In this document: piece by piece, positions 23,757 through 32,912 of the stretch | How positions within the stretch are numbered: the first letter of the stretch is position 1 | Layout of the letters: every line of letters begins with the position of its first letter | From: an uncultured Bacillota bacterium | Lineage (GTDB): Bacteria > Bacillota > Clostridia > Lachnospirales > Lachnospiraceae | Length of the DNA stretch: 48,370 nucleotides | Direction of reading: 5' to 3' | Assembly: GCA_949291945.1 (NCBI GenBank) | Contig: CASEXH010000030.1 | Location: 1 to 48,370 of the forward strand | Made by a program: the position numbers and the translations under genes | The notes under the pieces: generated by a model | The model's input: the letters and a program-made list of their open reading frames with translations, nothing else | Database searches by the model: none | Told to the model about the DNA's origin: nothing

Positions 23757-25193
23757 TCACTCATAAACTTCTATCTCTGAAATACAGTTATCCTCCCATC
23801 TCTCTCCTTCATAAGAAGACTGGATCCGGATCTTTATCTCGGAAGCCTCTGTCGGTTCCTGAAGTGCCAGGTAGAAGACTTTTTTCTCATCTGGAAATTC
23901 CAGGATTTCCTCATTGGTCTCTCCCACCTGAATGGCCAGGGACTGAGGGCGGGCGTTATAAGTCCACAGCTCGTCGCTTTTCCAGTTTCCCAGGTAAAGG
24001 ACCAGATACCGAATCTGGTGACTGCCGTCCAGGGTAAGAGTCGCCCCTTTTCCCTCTCCGGTTCCTTCTTCACCTTCCTGCCAGGAGGTTGTCTGGTCTC
24101 CGTCTATCAGGCGGCTTCCGCTGTAGTCCTCTTCCTCAGACTGATTCTGGGAATCTGCCTGGGCAGATACAGGCTGCAGCTTCGTATTCTGAGAAAGATC
24201 CGGTTCTTCCACAAGAAGCTGGATATTTCCCGTATCTGCAGATGAGGTCTCTGTTTCGGATTCTTCTATCTTCTGATCATACTCTTGTTCCAGTGCATCC
24301 AGCTGATTCATTCTCCGGATTCCCAGAAAGATGCCTGCGGCCAGACACAGAAGAAGAAAGATAGCTGCCAGAAGAGCAGTATATCGTCTGGCTCTCTTTT
24401 TTTCCGGAGTCAGAGGTTCTTTTTCCGCTTCTTCTTCATCCTCATCATCTAAGTCCTCATCTTCCTCGCTGGCCTCTTCTTCATCCGGGGTCCCAACTTC
24501 GACGGGCCTGATCTCTTTTTCAGACTCCGACCCTTCCTCCCCTTCTTTTTGCTCCTCTTCTGACTGAACAGCTTCCAAAGCCGAAGAGGTTATTCTCTCT
24601 GAAGCAGGCTCTTCTTCCACGGAAACTTCTCCTGGATATTCCTGTTTTTCCGGATACTTCTGTTTTTCCGAATACTTCTGTTCTTCCGGATTCTCCATTT
24701 CCTCCGGATTTTCCGGCTCTGTCTTTGGCGCATTCTCCGCTGACAGGACTGGTTCATAGGCAGCTTCCAGGTCTTCCACAGCAATCTCCGACCGGGCAGT
24801 TCCCGATTCCCGGTCTTCTGCTTCCGTGATCTCCGGCAGAAAATTTTCTATTAAGGCTTCCTCTGGCAAGGAAGTCTCTGTCTCAGAACCTTCCGACCCT
24901 CTATTCTCTTCTTCAAAGATTTCCGGCTGGGTCTCCTCTTCTTCAAGAATTTCTGGCTGTCTATTCTCTCCCTCAAAGACTTCCACCTGTCCCGTCTCTT
25001 TCTCAGAGGCTTCCGGCTGAAACTCTCCTGCCTGCCCTTTCTCCTCCTTTAAGATCTGTTCCAGTTCTTCATCGGATTTATAATAGGCCCATATGTCTTC
25101 TTCATCCATATATTCGGGAAAAACAGCCTTTCCGCACCGGCTGCAGTATAAATCACTGTCAGAAAGTTCTTTTCCGCATCTTTCGCACTTCAT
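23757..25193 (-). CDS. Zinc-ribbon, acidic linker, transmembrane, discoidin-like surface protein
   Basis: The 478-residue protein has a zinc ribbon at its N-terminus (C3, C6, C17, C20; MKCERCGKEL). A 240-residue very acidic, Glu/Pro-rich low-complexity region follows, with short repeats such as QPEILEEE and KYPEKQ. A basic stop-transfer (KKRARR) precedes one membrane helix (residues about 272-291). The external C-terminal domain (about 365-478) resembles discoidin/F5-8C-like glycan-binding modules (SRLIDGDQTTSWQEG, IRYLVLYLGNW, EIKIRIQS). It follows cbiC by 28 nt and looks co-transcribed with the B12 genes. Topology suggests a cytoplasmic ribbon and an outer sensing/binding domain. Role unknown. 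Confidence 0.75.
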   Translation of the reverse strand: MKCERCGKELSDSDLYCSRCGKAVFPEYMDEEDIWAYYKSDEELEQILKEEKGQAGEFQPEASEKETGQVEVFEGENRQPEILEEEETQPEIFEEENRGSEGSETETSLPEEALIENFLPEITEAEDRESGTARSEIAVEDLEAAYEPVLSAENAPKTEPENPEEMENPEEQKYSEKQKYPEKQEYPGEVSVEEEPASERITSSALEAVQSEEEQKEGEEGSESEKEIRPVEVGTPDEEEASEEDEDLDDEDEEEAEKEPLTPEKKRARRYTALLAAIFLLLCLAAGIFLGIRRMNQLDALEQEYDQKIEESETETSSADTGNIQLLVEEPDLSQNTKLQPVSAQADSQNQSEEEDYSGSRLIDGDQTTSWQEGEEGTGEGKGATLTLDGSHQIRYLVLYLGNWKSDELWTYNARPQSLAIQVGETNEEILEFPDEKKVFYLALQEPTEASEIKIRIQSSYEGERWEDNCISEIEVYE

Positions 25194-25221
25194 ACAAATT
25201 CCTTCCCGGCAATTTTACTTC

Positions 25222-25872
25222 TTACTTCCAGTAATCTCGCTCGTTATCGATCATGTAAAGCAATGCATTGCAGATACAGGCGGCGATATTGCTCCCGCCT
25301 TTTCTTCCCTTTGCCACAATATAGGGAACCTCTGTATCCATGATCATTTCTTTTGATTGTACCACATTTACAAAGCCTACCGGAACCCCTATGATCAAAT
25401 ATGGGGATATTTTTTTCTCCTGGATTAGTTCGTAAAGCCGGACAAGGGCTGTAGGAGCATTTCCGATGGCAAAGATCACCGGTTTTCCAAGAGCCGCCGC
25501 TTTATCGATACAGGCTGTAGCTCTGGTGCAGCCCTGTTCCCGGGCAGCCTGGGCTACGTCCTCATCAGACATAAAGCAGTAGACCTCTCCTCCGTATTTT
25601 TTCAGAGCTTTTTTATTGATCCCTGCTTTAGCCATCTGCGTGTCTGTAACGATACAAGCTCCGTTTTTTATGGCTTCAATTGCCTTCTCCACTGCTCCTT
25701 CTGAGAAACAGAGATTATCTGCATAGTCAAAGTCTGCGCTGGTGTGGATACAGCGTTTTACGATCAGCTCCGTCCCGGGGATCAGCTTTTTATCTCCCAG
25801 TTCCCGGGTAATGATCTCAAAGCTTCTGGTCTCGATCTCTTTTGGTTTCACATTTTCCAGTTCTACTTTCAT
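25222..25872 (-). CDS. cbiC: Cobalt-precorrin-8 methylmutase
   Basis: This 216-residue enzyme moves the C11 methyl to C12, giving cobyrinate. It contains the catalytic His (H43) in RCIHTSADFDYADNL, VTDTQMAKAGI, and the C-terminal PVGFVNVVQSKE and GGSNIAAC segments typical of CbiC/CobH. GGAGACGG precedes ATG 25872. It is the last recognisable corrin-pathway gene of the leftward operon, 32 nt after cbiP. Confidence 0.95.
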   Translation of the reverse strand: MKVELENVKPKEIETRSFEIITRELGDKKLIPGTELIVKRCIHTSADFDYADNLCFSEGAVEKAIEAIKNGACIVTDTQMAKAGINKKALKKYGGEVYCFMSDEDVAQAAREQGCTRATACIDKAAALGKPVIFAIGNAPTALVRLYELIQEKKISPYLIIGVPVGFVNVVQSKEMIMDTEVPYIVAKGRKGGSNIAACICNALLYMIDNERDYWK

Positions 25873-25904
25873 ATCTGCCGTCTCCTGTCTCTTTTCTTAT
25901 TCTG

Positions 25905-27413
25905 TCAGATTCCTTCCTCCAGGATCTGATAGATTTTTTCCATGTCTAAATGTTCTCTCAGGCCCTGGGCCAGAAGATCATACTGTGTTTCCTTAAAGCT
26001 GGCAAAATCCACACCTGTCATAGTAGATACATCAATTCCTTTGATCTCTCCGATGGCTTCTACCACTTTCTTTGCAACTTCTTCTTTATCAAAGATCCCA
26101 TGGACATAAGAACCATATACATTCTTGTAAAAGGCTCCGTCCTCTTTTGTGTAATTCTTTACTGTATCTGTGATCCTGGTAAAGCTCTGGACACCCTCCC
26201 TGAGGGTAGTCTCTCCCATATGGATCTCATAACCTTCCAGATTTACCCCGGTCAGTGTATGAAGGGGCCCCTGTACCTGGCCAAAGGATCCTTCCACCCG
26301 GGTTCTGGTCTTTCCTTCCTTAAACACCGTATCCATAGGCAGAAGACCCATGCCTTTGATCTCCCCTCCGGCTTCCACATGTTCCGGGTCGGAGAGAGTT
26401 TCTCCCAGCATCTGATAGCCGCCGCAAACGCCAAAGATGATCTTTCCCTCCGCAGCTTTTTTCAGCACAGCAGCTTCCAGGCCGTTCTGCCGCATCCACA
26501 GCAGATCCTCCATGGTATTTTTAGTTCCCGGCAGGATAATCATATCCGGATTCTTCAGCTCCTGGACATGGCGCACATACCGGAGAGATACGCCCGGGAT
26601 CACCTCTAGGGCATTAAAATCCGTAAAATTAGAGATTCTTGGCACCCGGATCACGGCGATATCGATGAGGCCTACTTCCTGATTTCCGGAAAACCGTTCT
26701 GTCAGGCTGTCCTCATCCTCTACCTCCAGTTCCATATAAGGAGCCACTCCTACTACCGGGATATGGGTCCTTTCCTCCAGCATTTTCACTCCAGGATCCA
26801 GTATGGTCTTATCTCCCCGGAATTTATTGATGATCATGCCTTTCACCATTTTCTGCTCATCCGGCTCCAGGAGCATGATGGTTCCCATCAGCTGGGCGAA
26901 AACTCCTCCCCGGTCAATATCACCTACCAGAAGTACCGGAGCCTTGGCCATTTTCGCCATGCCCATGTTAACGATATCTTCTTCCTTCAGATTGATCTCC
27001 GCCGGGCTTCCGGCTCCTTCAATCACAATAATATCATATTTTTCCGCCAGTGTCTCATAAGCTTCCATTACTTTCGGCACCAGCTGTTTTTTGTATTTAA
27101 AATAATCTCTGGCGCTCATGGTTCCCAGGACTTCCCCGTTTACGATCACCTGGCTGCCTACGTCATTAGTAGGTTTCAGTAATATGGGATTCATCAACAC
27201 AGAAGGACTGATACCTGCTGCTTCCGCCTGCATGACCTGGGCTCTTCCCATCTCCAGGCCTTCCTGGGTGATAAAGGAATTCAGCGCCATATTCTGAGAT
27301 TTAAAAGGGGCTACCTTGTATCCGTCCTGTTTAAAAATCCTGCACAGACCTGCTGCCAGAAGGCTTTTTCCTGCATTGGACATAGTCCCCTGTATCATAA
27401 TTGCTTTTGCCAT
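25905..27413 (-). CDS. cbiP: Cobyric acid synthase (glutamine-hydrolysing)
   Basis: The 502-residue enzyme amidates four side chains of adenosylcobyrinate a,c-diamide. The N-terminal ATP-binding domain has [14 protein letters not shown]. The C-terminal glutamine amidotransferase domain has the nucleophile Cys in [12 protein letters not shown] and the His in YVHGIFD. I place the start at the ATG of MAKAIM (27413), 7 nt after GAGGG. The other ATG two codons earlier is too close. It follows cobD by 24 nt. Confidence 0.95.
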   Translation of the reverse strand: MAKAIMIQGTMSNAGKSLLAAGLCRIFKQDGYKVAPFKSQNMALNSFITQEGLEMGRAQVMQAEAAGISPSVLMNPILLKPTNDVGSQVIVNGEVLGTMSARDYFKYKKQLVPKVMEAYETLAEKYDIIVIEGAGSPAEINLKEEDIVNMGMAKMAKAPVLLVGDIDRGGVFAQLMGTIMLLEPDEQKMVKGMIINKFRGDKTILDPGVKMLEERTHIPVVGVAPYMELEVEDEDSLTERFSGNQEVGLIDIAVIRVPRISNFTDFNALEVIPGVSLRYVRHVQELKNPDMIILPGTKNTMEDLLWMRQNGLEAAVLKKAAEGKIIFGVCGGYQMLGETLSDPEHVEAGGEIKGMGLLPMDTVFKEGKTRTRVEGSFGQVQGPLHTLTGVNLEGYEIHMGETTLREGVQSFTRITDTVKNYTKEDGAFYKNVYGSYVHGIFDKEEVAKKVVEAIGEIKGIDVSTMTGVDFASFKETQYDLLAQGLREHLDMEKIYQILEEGI

Positions 27414-27436
27414 AATCATTCCCTCTTTTGTCTGTA

Positions 27437-28489
27437 TTATCTGTTTTGCTCTAATATCTGCTTAAAAACCTTTAAAAGCTCTTCGTTTTCTTCTCCCGTC
27501 CGGACAGCCACACGGTAATAACCCTTTTTCAGGCCCCGGTAATTGCTGCAGTCCCGGATATAAATGCCCTTCTCCAGGCATTTCTCCTGAAGATCCTCCG
27601 GCCCTTTGAAAAAGATATAATTGGCCTCTGAGGCAAATGTGAAAAATCCCAGCTTTTTCATTCCTTCCAGAAGGATTTCCCTTTCCTTTCGGATCTTCTT
27701 CATAGACTCTTTCACATATGTCTCTTCTTTTAAGGCAGCCATTCCCGCCTCCTGGGCCACCACAGAAACGTTCCAGGGCTGCATGACCTCTTTCATTTTT
27801 TCCAGGATCTGAGGGTTTCCACAGAAACCGTATCCCAGCCTTATTCCCGCCATGGCATATTTCTTTGTAAAGGCCTTTAACAAAAACATCTGGGGATATT
27901 CTTTCAGATACCTTTTCATGGAATACTTTTGGGGCTCCTCCAGAAAATCCTCAAAACACTCGTCCAGGACTAGAAAAGTTTCGGTTTCCCGGCAGCAGTG
28001 TGCCAGCTTTTTCAGATATTCAGGCTCCACTGCCACCCCCGTAGGATTATTGGGATTGCAGAAAAAAACCATATCCGTGTCTTTTCCGATATGATCCAGA
28101 AATCCCTCTCCCGGACAGAATCCCTCTTCTTCCGAAAGGAAATAATACTCTGTCTCACACCCGCAGGCCCTTAAAGCCTGTTCATATTCTGCAAAGGTGG
28201 GAGCCGGAAGGAGCGCTTTTCCAGGTTTCAGAGCCAGGGCCAGGCCAAAGATCAGATCCGCCGCCCCGTTTCCGCAGATAATGGACTTTATAGGAACTCC
28301 CTCTGCTTCCGCCAAAGCCCGGCGCAGTCCTTCACACTCTACATCTGGGTAATGGCAGACCAGTTCCATAGCCGCCGCTCCCGCTTTTTTTACTCCCTCA
28401 GGTGTTCCGTAGGGATTACAATTTGAGGAAAAATCCAGTACATTTTTATGCCGGTAAATATCTCCTCCATGTTTATGAATCTCTGTCAT
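27437..28489 (-). CDS. cobD: Threonine-phosphate decarboxylase (aminotransferase fold)
   Basis: The 350-residue PLP enzyme of the HisC/CobD fold has the N-terminus [22 protein letters not shown], characteristic of CobD. It has the PLP Lys (about K209) in [16 protein letters not shown], and [10 protein letters not shown]. It makes (R)-1-amino-2-propanol phosphate from L-threonine phosphate, the linker attached by CbiB, whose gene is directly upstream (10-nt gap). HisC function is unlikely given the N-terminus and context. Confidence 0.93.
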   Translation of the reverse strand: MTEIHKHGGDIYRHKNVLDFSSNCNPYGTPEGVKKAGAAAMELVCHYPDVECEGLRRALAEAEGVPIKSIICGNGAADLIFGLALALKPGKALLPAPTFAEYEQALRACGCETEYYFLSEEEGFCPGEGFLDHIGKDTDMVFFCNPNNPTGVAVEPEYLKKLAHCCRETETFLVLDECFEDFLEEPQKYSMKRYLKEYPQMFLLKAFTKKYAMAGIRLGYGFCGNPQILEKMKEVMQPWNVSVVAQEAGMAALKEETYVKESMKKIRKEREILLEGMKKLGFFTFASEANYIFFKGPEDLQEKCLEKGIYIRDCSNYRGLKKGYYRVAVRTGEENEELLKVFKQILEQNR

Positions 28490-28499
28490 TGTCTCACCT

Positions 28500-29480
28500 C
28501 TAGATCAGGGAAAGAATTCCCATTATTGTCAGCCGGATCCCTGCGAAGATCACTGTTGCCAAAATGGCGCTTACATACAAAAGCCTGTTTGCCCTGGGAA
28601 TATCTTCAAACTCCACAGGACGTTTCGGATCTCCCAAAGTAGGCTTCTCATACAGCTTTCCAAAATAATAGGCATTTCCTGCAAGCTGGATATCCAAAGC
28701 CCCGGCCATGGCTGATTCTGTCTGGGCTGAATTAGGGCTTGCATGGTTATACCGGTCTCTTTTAAAAATCTTCCAGGCGTTTTTCCCATCCATTCCTGTG
28801 ATCCAGGCTGCTGTAATCATAAGGAGTGCCGATATTCTGGCAGGAATATAATTGACCACATCATCCAGCTTTGCACCGTATCTGCCAAAATTCAGAAACC
28901 TATCATTTTTGTAACCTACCATAGAATCCATGGTATTTATGGTTTTGTACAGGTACAGAAGAGGCGGCCCTCCCAGAGCCATATAGAACAGAGGTGCAAT
29001 CTCTCCGTCTGAGGTATTCTCTGCCACAGTTTCTACTGCGGCCTTGGTCACCCCTTCAAAAGTAAGATTCTGGGTATCCCTGCCTACGATCATGGAAACC
29101 GCATGTCTGGATCCTTCCAGATCCTCCTTTTTCAATTCCCGGTATACCTTCATGCTCTCTTCTTTCAGAGACCTGGCCGCCAGCATCTGGTAGCACATAA
29201 AAGTCTCCAGGAGGATTCCCAGCAGAGTATGGATCTTATAAGCCAGAAAAAGAATCCCTGCAGGAATCACAAAACCCAGGATACACAGCAGGATCACCAT
29301 AAGAAGTCCTGCCTGCCTTTCCCCCTTTGGTGTCTTTGGAAAAACTCCCCGGAGCTTTTTTTCCAGGAAACTGATTTCCTGGCCGATGACCCGGACCGGG
29401 TGATACAGCCATCTGGGATCCCCCAGGAGCAAATCTATAACAAAGCCCAGCACAAGGGCCAGTGGTGTCCATTTAAACAT
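28500..29480 (-). CDS. cbiB: Adenosylcobinamide-phosphate synthase (membrane)
   Basis: The 326-residue integral membrane protein attaches aminopropanol (phosphate) to adenosylcobyric acid. Family hallmarks are LGFVIDLLLGDPRWLYHPVRVIG near the start, GRDTQNLTFEGVTKAAVETVAENTSDG and the GYKNDRF segment. I chose ATG 29480 (MFKWTPL), which overlaps the cobC stop by 8 nt. A longer frame to 29513 has no binding site and lies inside cobC. Confidence 0.93.
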   Translation of the reverse strand: MFKWTPLALVLGFVIDLLLGDPRWLYHPVRVIGQEISFLEKKLRGVFPKTPKGERQAGLLMVILLCILGFVIPAGILFLAYKIHTLLGILLETFMCYQMLAARSLKEESMKVYRELKKEDLEGSRHAVSMIVGRDTQNLTFEGVTKAAVETVAENTSDGEIAPLFYMALGGPPLLYLYKTINTMDSMVGYKNDRFLNFGRYGAKLDDVVNYIPARISALLMITAAWITGMDGKNAWKIFKRDRYNHASPNSAQTESAMAGALDIQLAGNAYYFGKLYEKPTLGDPKRPVEFEDIPRANRLLYVSAILATVIFAGIRLTIMGILSLI

Positions 29481-30078
29481 CTGTCCATAATCCTTTCTCG
29501 GCAGAGAGCACATGTCTTTCTTTCTTCCAGATTTCTTCTTCCAGAGTCAGGACATAATATTCTCCGTTTTTTATCTGCCATTCAAAATATCCCTGTTTCG
29601 GATGTCCGTAGGCGCTGAGGATACTCATGATCGTACCTCCGTGAGCCACAATGGCCGTTGTCGGACTTCCCAGGGCAAAGGCTTCCTCCACACATTGAAC
29701 AAAGCCCTCCCGGCACCGGATGCGAAATGCTTCTGAATCCTCCCCGCCCGGAAAGGGAAGGGTGCCGCCGCTGTCGATCCAGGCCTGATAGTCCGGATTT
29801 CCCGACAGTTCCTTATAATTTTTATTTTCAAAATCTCCAAAATCGCATTCTTTCAGAAGAGGACACTCTTTCTGAATCAGTCCGGGATACAAAAGCTCTC
29901 CCGTCTGTCGGCAACGCTGCATCGGACTGACAAAGAGAAGGGCTGCTTTTGGGTAAGTCTTTCCTTCCAGTTCCCGGATTCCCTCCTGGCAGAGAGGTTC
30001 ATCAGTTCTGGATCCGATATATTTTCCGGAAAGATTACCCTCTGTTTTTCCGTGGCGTATCAGATAGATCCTAAGCAT
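29473..30078 (-). CDS. cobC: Alpha-ribazole phosphatase-like histidine phosphatase
   Basis: The 201-residue phosphoglycerate-mutase-fold phosphatase has the phospho-His motif IRHGKTEGN at residues 7-15 and the second catalytic His in AHGGTIMSIL. In this operon it fits CobC, which removes the 5'-phosphate of alpha-ribazole phosphate or adenosylcobalamin phosphate. The start overlaps the upstream CobU-like gene by 8 nt. Specificity is inferred from context. Confidence 0.85.
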   Translation of the reverse strand: MLRIYLIRHGKTEGNLSGKYIGSRTDEPLCQEGIRELEGKTYPKAALLFVSPMQRCRQTGELLYPGLIQKECPLLKECDFGDFENKNYKELSGNPDYQAWIDSGGTLPFPGGEDSEAFRIRCREGFVQCVEEAFALGSPTTAIVAHGGTIMSILSAYGHPKQGYFEWQIKNGEYYVLTLEEEIWKKERHVLSAEKGLWTDV

Positions 30079-30457
30079 TTTTGATCACCGTCCCGATTCC
30101 GCAGACTACCCGTATCACCTGACTGCTTTTGGCTGCAATCCTGGTGCAGATTCTTCCTGTAGCCTCCCGGTATTTCCGGTCAAAAGCTTCGATAGGTACC
30201 ACTCCGTATCCCAACTCGTTGGAGATCAGGATAATCCGGGGATTTTTTTCCTGAAGCTTTATTTCCAGGTTTTCCAGATCCCAGTTTTCTTCTAACCCTT
30301 TCCGGATCCACTGATGAAAATGATACAGACAGGGCGAGGAAAAAATATCCTCATAAGAGGCATTGGCGCCGTCCTGCATTTCACCTTTTTCCAGGTGAAA
30401 GGTATTTTTCACATAATCTTTTTTCCCCTGAAAGGCTCCTCCTATAACCAACTGCAT
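30071..30457 (-). CDS. Short CobU-like protein with atypical P-loop
   Basis: The 128-residue protein resembles adenosylcobinamide kinase/guanylyltransferase only in part. Its P-loop is GGAFQGKK (Lys where Ser/Thr is expected), and the C-terminal half matches CobU (ILISNELGYGVVPIEAFDRKYREATG). The RRHR-type region that carries the guanylylated His in true CobU is missing. ATG 30457 has GGAGAG upstream and overlaps cobS by 16 nt. A full CobU is encoded two genes upstream, so this is a divergent paralogue; it may be a subunit, a kinase-only form or regulatory. Confidence 0.7.
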   Translation of the reverse strand: MQLVIGGAFQGKKDYVKNTFHLEKGEMQDGANASYEDIFSSPCLYHFHQWIRKGLEENWDLENLEIKLQEKNPRIILISNELGYGVVPIEAFDRKYREATGRICTRIAAKSSQVIRVVCGIGTVIKNA

Positions 30458-31215
30458 AATTTCTCTCCTATCACTGCCCCGAAAGCAATTACCAGCTCGC
30501 AAAGCTGCATATGAAATCCTGCCAGATCTCCAGTGATCCCGCCGAATTCTTTCTGAGACATTTTATAATAATACAGATATTCCAGGGCTGCCGCCGCCAA
30601 AACACAGCCGCCGATCACCGGCTCATAAACCAGCATAAGAACTGCGCAGATTACCACATAGACCATGGAAAAAATCTTCACATAGGTCTTCTGGGCTCCA
30701 TCAGAAAAAGTAGCGGCAAGACCGGTATTTTTTGCCATGGGAAAAGCGGCAATGGAAAAGCCCCCCATGGCCCTGGAAAGAACAAAGCCTATGGAGACCA
30801 CCGGCAGGGCTTTTAAAGTCATCTCGCTGTAAATACCCAGGTAAAATAAAAAATATACCGCTGCAGTGATAATGGCAAAGGCACCTGCGTGAGAATCTTT
30901 TAATATCTCCAGTTTCCGCTCCCGTGGCTGATAGGAATGAAGGGCATCTGAGGTATCCAGAAGCCCGTCCAGATGAATGCCTCCGGTGATCACCACCGGA
31001 ATCAGCACCAGCACCACAGAATAAAAGAGGTGGCTCTGGGTGATCTGAAGGCCCCAGTATCCCCACAGCCAGGTAACGGCTCCGATGATCACGCCGATCA
31101 GGGGAAAGAGGCACATGATATAGCGCATATTTTCCTTTGTCCACTCGCTTTTTGGCATTGGCACCTTAGAATACATGGAAAAAGCGATCTTAAAACTGTT
31201 CCACCATGGTTTCAT
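30442..31215 (-). CDS. cobS: Adenosylcobinamide-GDP ribazoletransferase (cobalamin synthase)
   Basis: The 257-residue integral membrane protein joins adenosylcobinamide-GDP to alpha-ribazole (phosphate). CobS marks include FSMYSKVPMPKSEW near the start, the acidic motif GGIHLDGLLDTSDAL (Mg binding) and GITGDLAGFHMQLCEL near the end. About seven membrane helices are visible. Its ATG overlaps the cobU stop (ATGA), indicating coupling. Confidence 0.95.
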   Translation of the reverse strand: MKPWWNSFKIAFSMYSKVPMPKSEWTKENMRYIMCLFPLIGVIIGAVTWLWGYWGLQITQSHLFYSVVLVLIPVVITGGIHLDGLLDTSDALHSYQPRERKLEILKDSHAGAFAIITAAVYFLFYLGIYSEMTLKALPVVSIGFVLSRAMGGFSIAAFPMAKNTGLAATFSDGAQKTYVKIFSMVYVVICAVLMLVYEPVIGGCVLAAAALEYLYYYKMSQKEFGGITGDLAGFHMQLCELVIAFGAVIGEKLCSWL

Positions 31216-31751
31216 ATTTTCTGTCCTTCTTTTCTCTCGTTTTTATGACACAGGGGGATCCCGTAAACCACCTCTGTTACATTGACTGCCATTTTGGCGA
31301 TCTCCTGATTGATCTGCCCCAGAAAGGCCTGATACTGTATGGTCTCCGGTGAATACTGGATTCCGTCAGAGAAGATCTCATTAGTCACTATCACCAGTTC
31401 TCTGGCCTGACCGGCCAGAGAACGGATCCCTTCCATGACTTCTTCCACTGTCTTTTCCTTTGCCCCCTGATCCTGATACATTTCATTGGCTACCAGATTT
31501 GACATACATTCCAGGAGCACGCAGGACCCTGCCGGGACTTTAAGATCCTTCAGTCCTGTATAACACTCCAGTGTCTGAAATTTCTTTTTGGCCCGCATTT
31601 GCCGATGCCTCCGGATCCTGGCGTGGCTTTCCTCGTCAAAAGGATACATAGTAGCAATGTAGATCCTCTCATAATCTCCAAAGTCTGTAATAACACTCTC
31701 CGCATAGGCAGACTTGCCGCTGCCGCTGCCGCCGGTTATTAATGTAACCAT
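31212..31751 (-). CDS. cobU: Adenosylcobinamide kinase / guanylyltransferase
   Basis: The 179-residue bifunctional enzyme has the P-loop ITGGSGSGKSAYAE, the guanylylation region ARIRRHRQMR with the His that takes GMP, and VIVTNEIFSDG. It phosphorylates adenosylcobinamide and then activates it with GTP for CobS. AGGAGG is 10 nt before ATG 31751. The 111 nt upstream (31752-31862) contain no convincing gene. Confidence 0.94.
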   Translation of the reverse strand: MVTLITGGSGSGKSAYAESVITDFGDYERIYIATMYPFDEESHARIRRHRQMRAKKKFQTLECYTGLKDLKVPAGSCVLLECMSNLVANEMYQDQGAKEKTVEEVMEGIRSLAGQARELVIVTNEIFSDGIQYSPETIQYQAFLGQINQEIAKMAVNVTEVVYGIPLCHKNERKEGQKI

Positions 31752-31862
31752 CTTTTAAATCCTCCTGTTCCTTCGGCTCTTCCCATGAAAGCCCCCGGAT
31801 TTCTCCGTGCTTCCGCACTCCCGCAATCCTGACCTGCATTCCCAATCCGGCCTGCCGGGCTT

Positions 31863-32912
31863 TCATTGCAAGTGTTCGTATGCTTCCATGCCGAAGTTGT
31901 GGAAGTCGCTCATGCCATGGTAAACGGCCAGGCCGGTGTCAAGGAGGGGGAAGAGATTCAGGGCTCCGGTTCCCTCGCCGAGGCACATGTCACAGTGAAG
32001 AGGCGCATCTTTTCCAAGGGCTTCCAGGATCAGTTGTCCCGCCGGTTCTTTGGATACATGGGAAGCCAGCATGTAGTCTTTTGCCTGAGGACAGATAGCA
32101 GCCGCTAGGACTGCTCCTGTGGCGGAGATTACGCCGTCGATGACTACCGGCATATGACAGGCGGCTCCTCCCAGGAACAGGCCTGCGATCCCGCCGATGT
32201 CAAAGCCTCCTACCTTTGCCAGAACATCTATGGGGTCTGCCTTGTCTGGTTTATGTATTTCAATGGCGTGTTTAATCACCTGGATCTTCCGGTTCAATCC
32301 CTCTGTGGAAAGTCCTGCTCCTCTTCCTGTCATCTTTTCTACAGGGAGATCCAGAAGTACAGAGGCAATGGCGCTGCTGGTGGTGGTGTTTCCAATACCC
32401 ATCTCTCCTGTTGCCATGATCTGATATCCCTTTTCTTTCATCATACAGGCTACTTCAATACCTGTTTCAATAGCCTGAATGGCCTGTTCTCTGGTCATAG
32501 CCGGCTCTTTTGCCATATTTTTTGTTCCATAGGCGATTTTCCGGTTGAGAATACTCACATCTGTAGCCACTCCCACATCTACAGGGAAAATGTCGCAGTT
32601 TACGGTCCGGCACATAATGCTGGAAGCGGCTTTTGTCTGAAGGAAACTCTCGGCCACCAAAGCTGTGATCTCCTGTCCGGTCTGGGTTACTCCTTCTTCC
32701 ACAACGCCATTATCTGCGCACATGGGAACCAGTACTCTTTTTTCTGCACGGACTCTTGGATCTCCTGTAATCCCGGCGATCTGTACCACCATATCCTCCA
32801 GCTTTCCAAGGCTGTGCAGCGGGTGTGCGATGCTGTCCCAATGCTCTCTGGCCTGCTCCATGGCCTTTTCATCTAAAGGCCGGATTTCCTTAACTGCTTC
32901 CTGTAAGTTCAT
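31863..32912 (-). CDS. cobT: Nicotinate-nucleotide-dimethylbenzimidazole phosphoribosyltransferase
   Basis: The 349-residue CobT makes alpha-ribazole phosphate from a lower-ligand base and nicotinate mononucleotide. It contains PMCADNGVVEEGVTQ, GEMGIGNTTTSSAI, GRGAGLS and the catalytic Glu region LGEGTGALNLFPLLD. The start overlaps cbiA by 4 nt. No bluB or bza genes for the lower ligand are in the window, so the base must come from elsewhere. Confidence 0.95.
   Translation of the reverse strand: MNLQEAVKEIRPLDEKAMEQAREHWDSIAHPLHSLGKLEDMVVQIAGITGDPRVRAEKRVLVPMCADNGVVEEGVTQTGQEITALVAESFLQTKAASSIMCRTVNCDIFPVDVGVATDVSILNRKIAYGTKNMAKEPAMTREQAIQAIETGIEVACMMKEKGYQIMATGEMGIGNTTTSSAIASVLLDLPVEKMTGRGAGLSTEGLNRKIQVIKHAIEIHKPDKADPIDVLAKVGGFDIGGIAGLFLGGAACHMPVVIDGVISATGAVLAAAICPQAKDYMLASHVSKEPAGQLILEALGKDAPLHCDMCLGEGTGALNLFPLLDTGLAVYHGMSDFHNFGMEAYEHLQ

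Noticed and set aside
24331..24567. Ser-rich frame (rightward) in the zinc-ribbon gene
   Set aside because: It is the antisense reading of the acidic Glu/Asp region (GAA/GAG read as TTC/CTC, and as TCT/TCC in the next frame), not a gene.
31669..31866. 65-codon frame between cobT and cobU
   Set aside because: Its ATG overlaps the cobT stop, but most of it runs in the wrong frame of cobU and the product (basic, Arg/Gln rich) shows no conserved feature.
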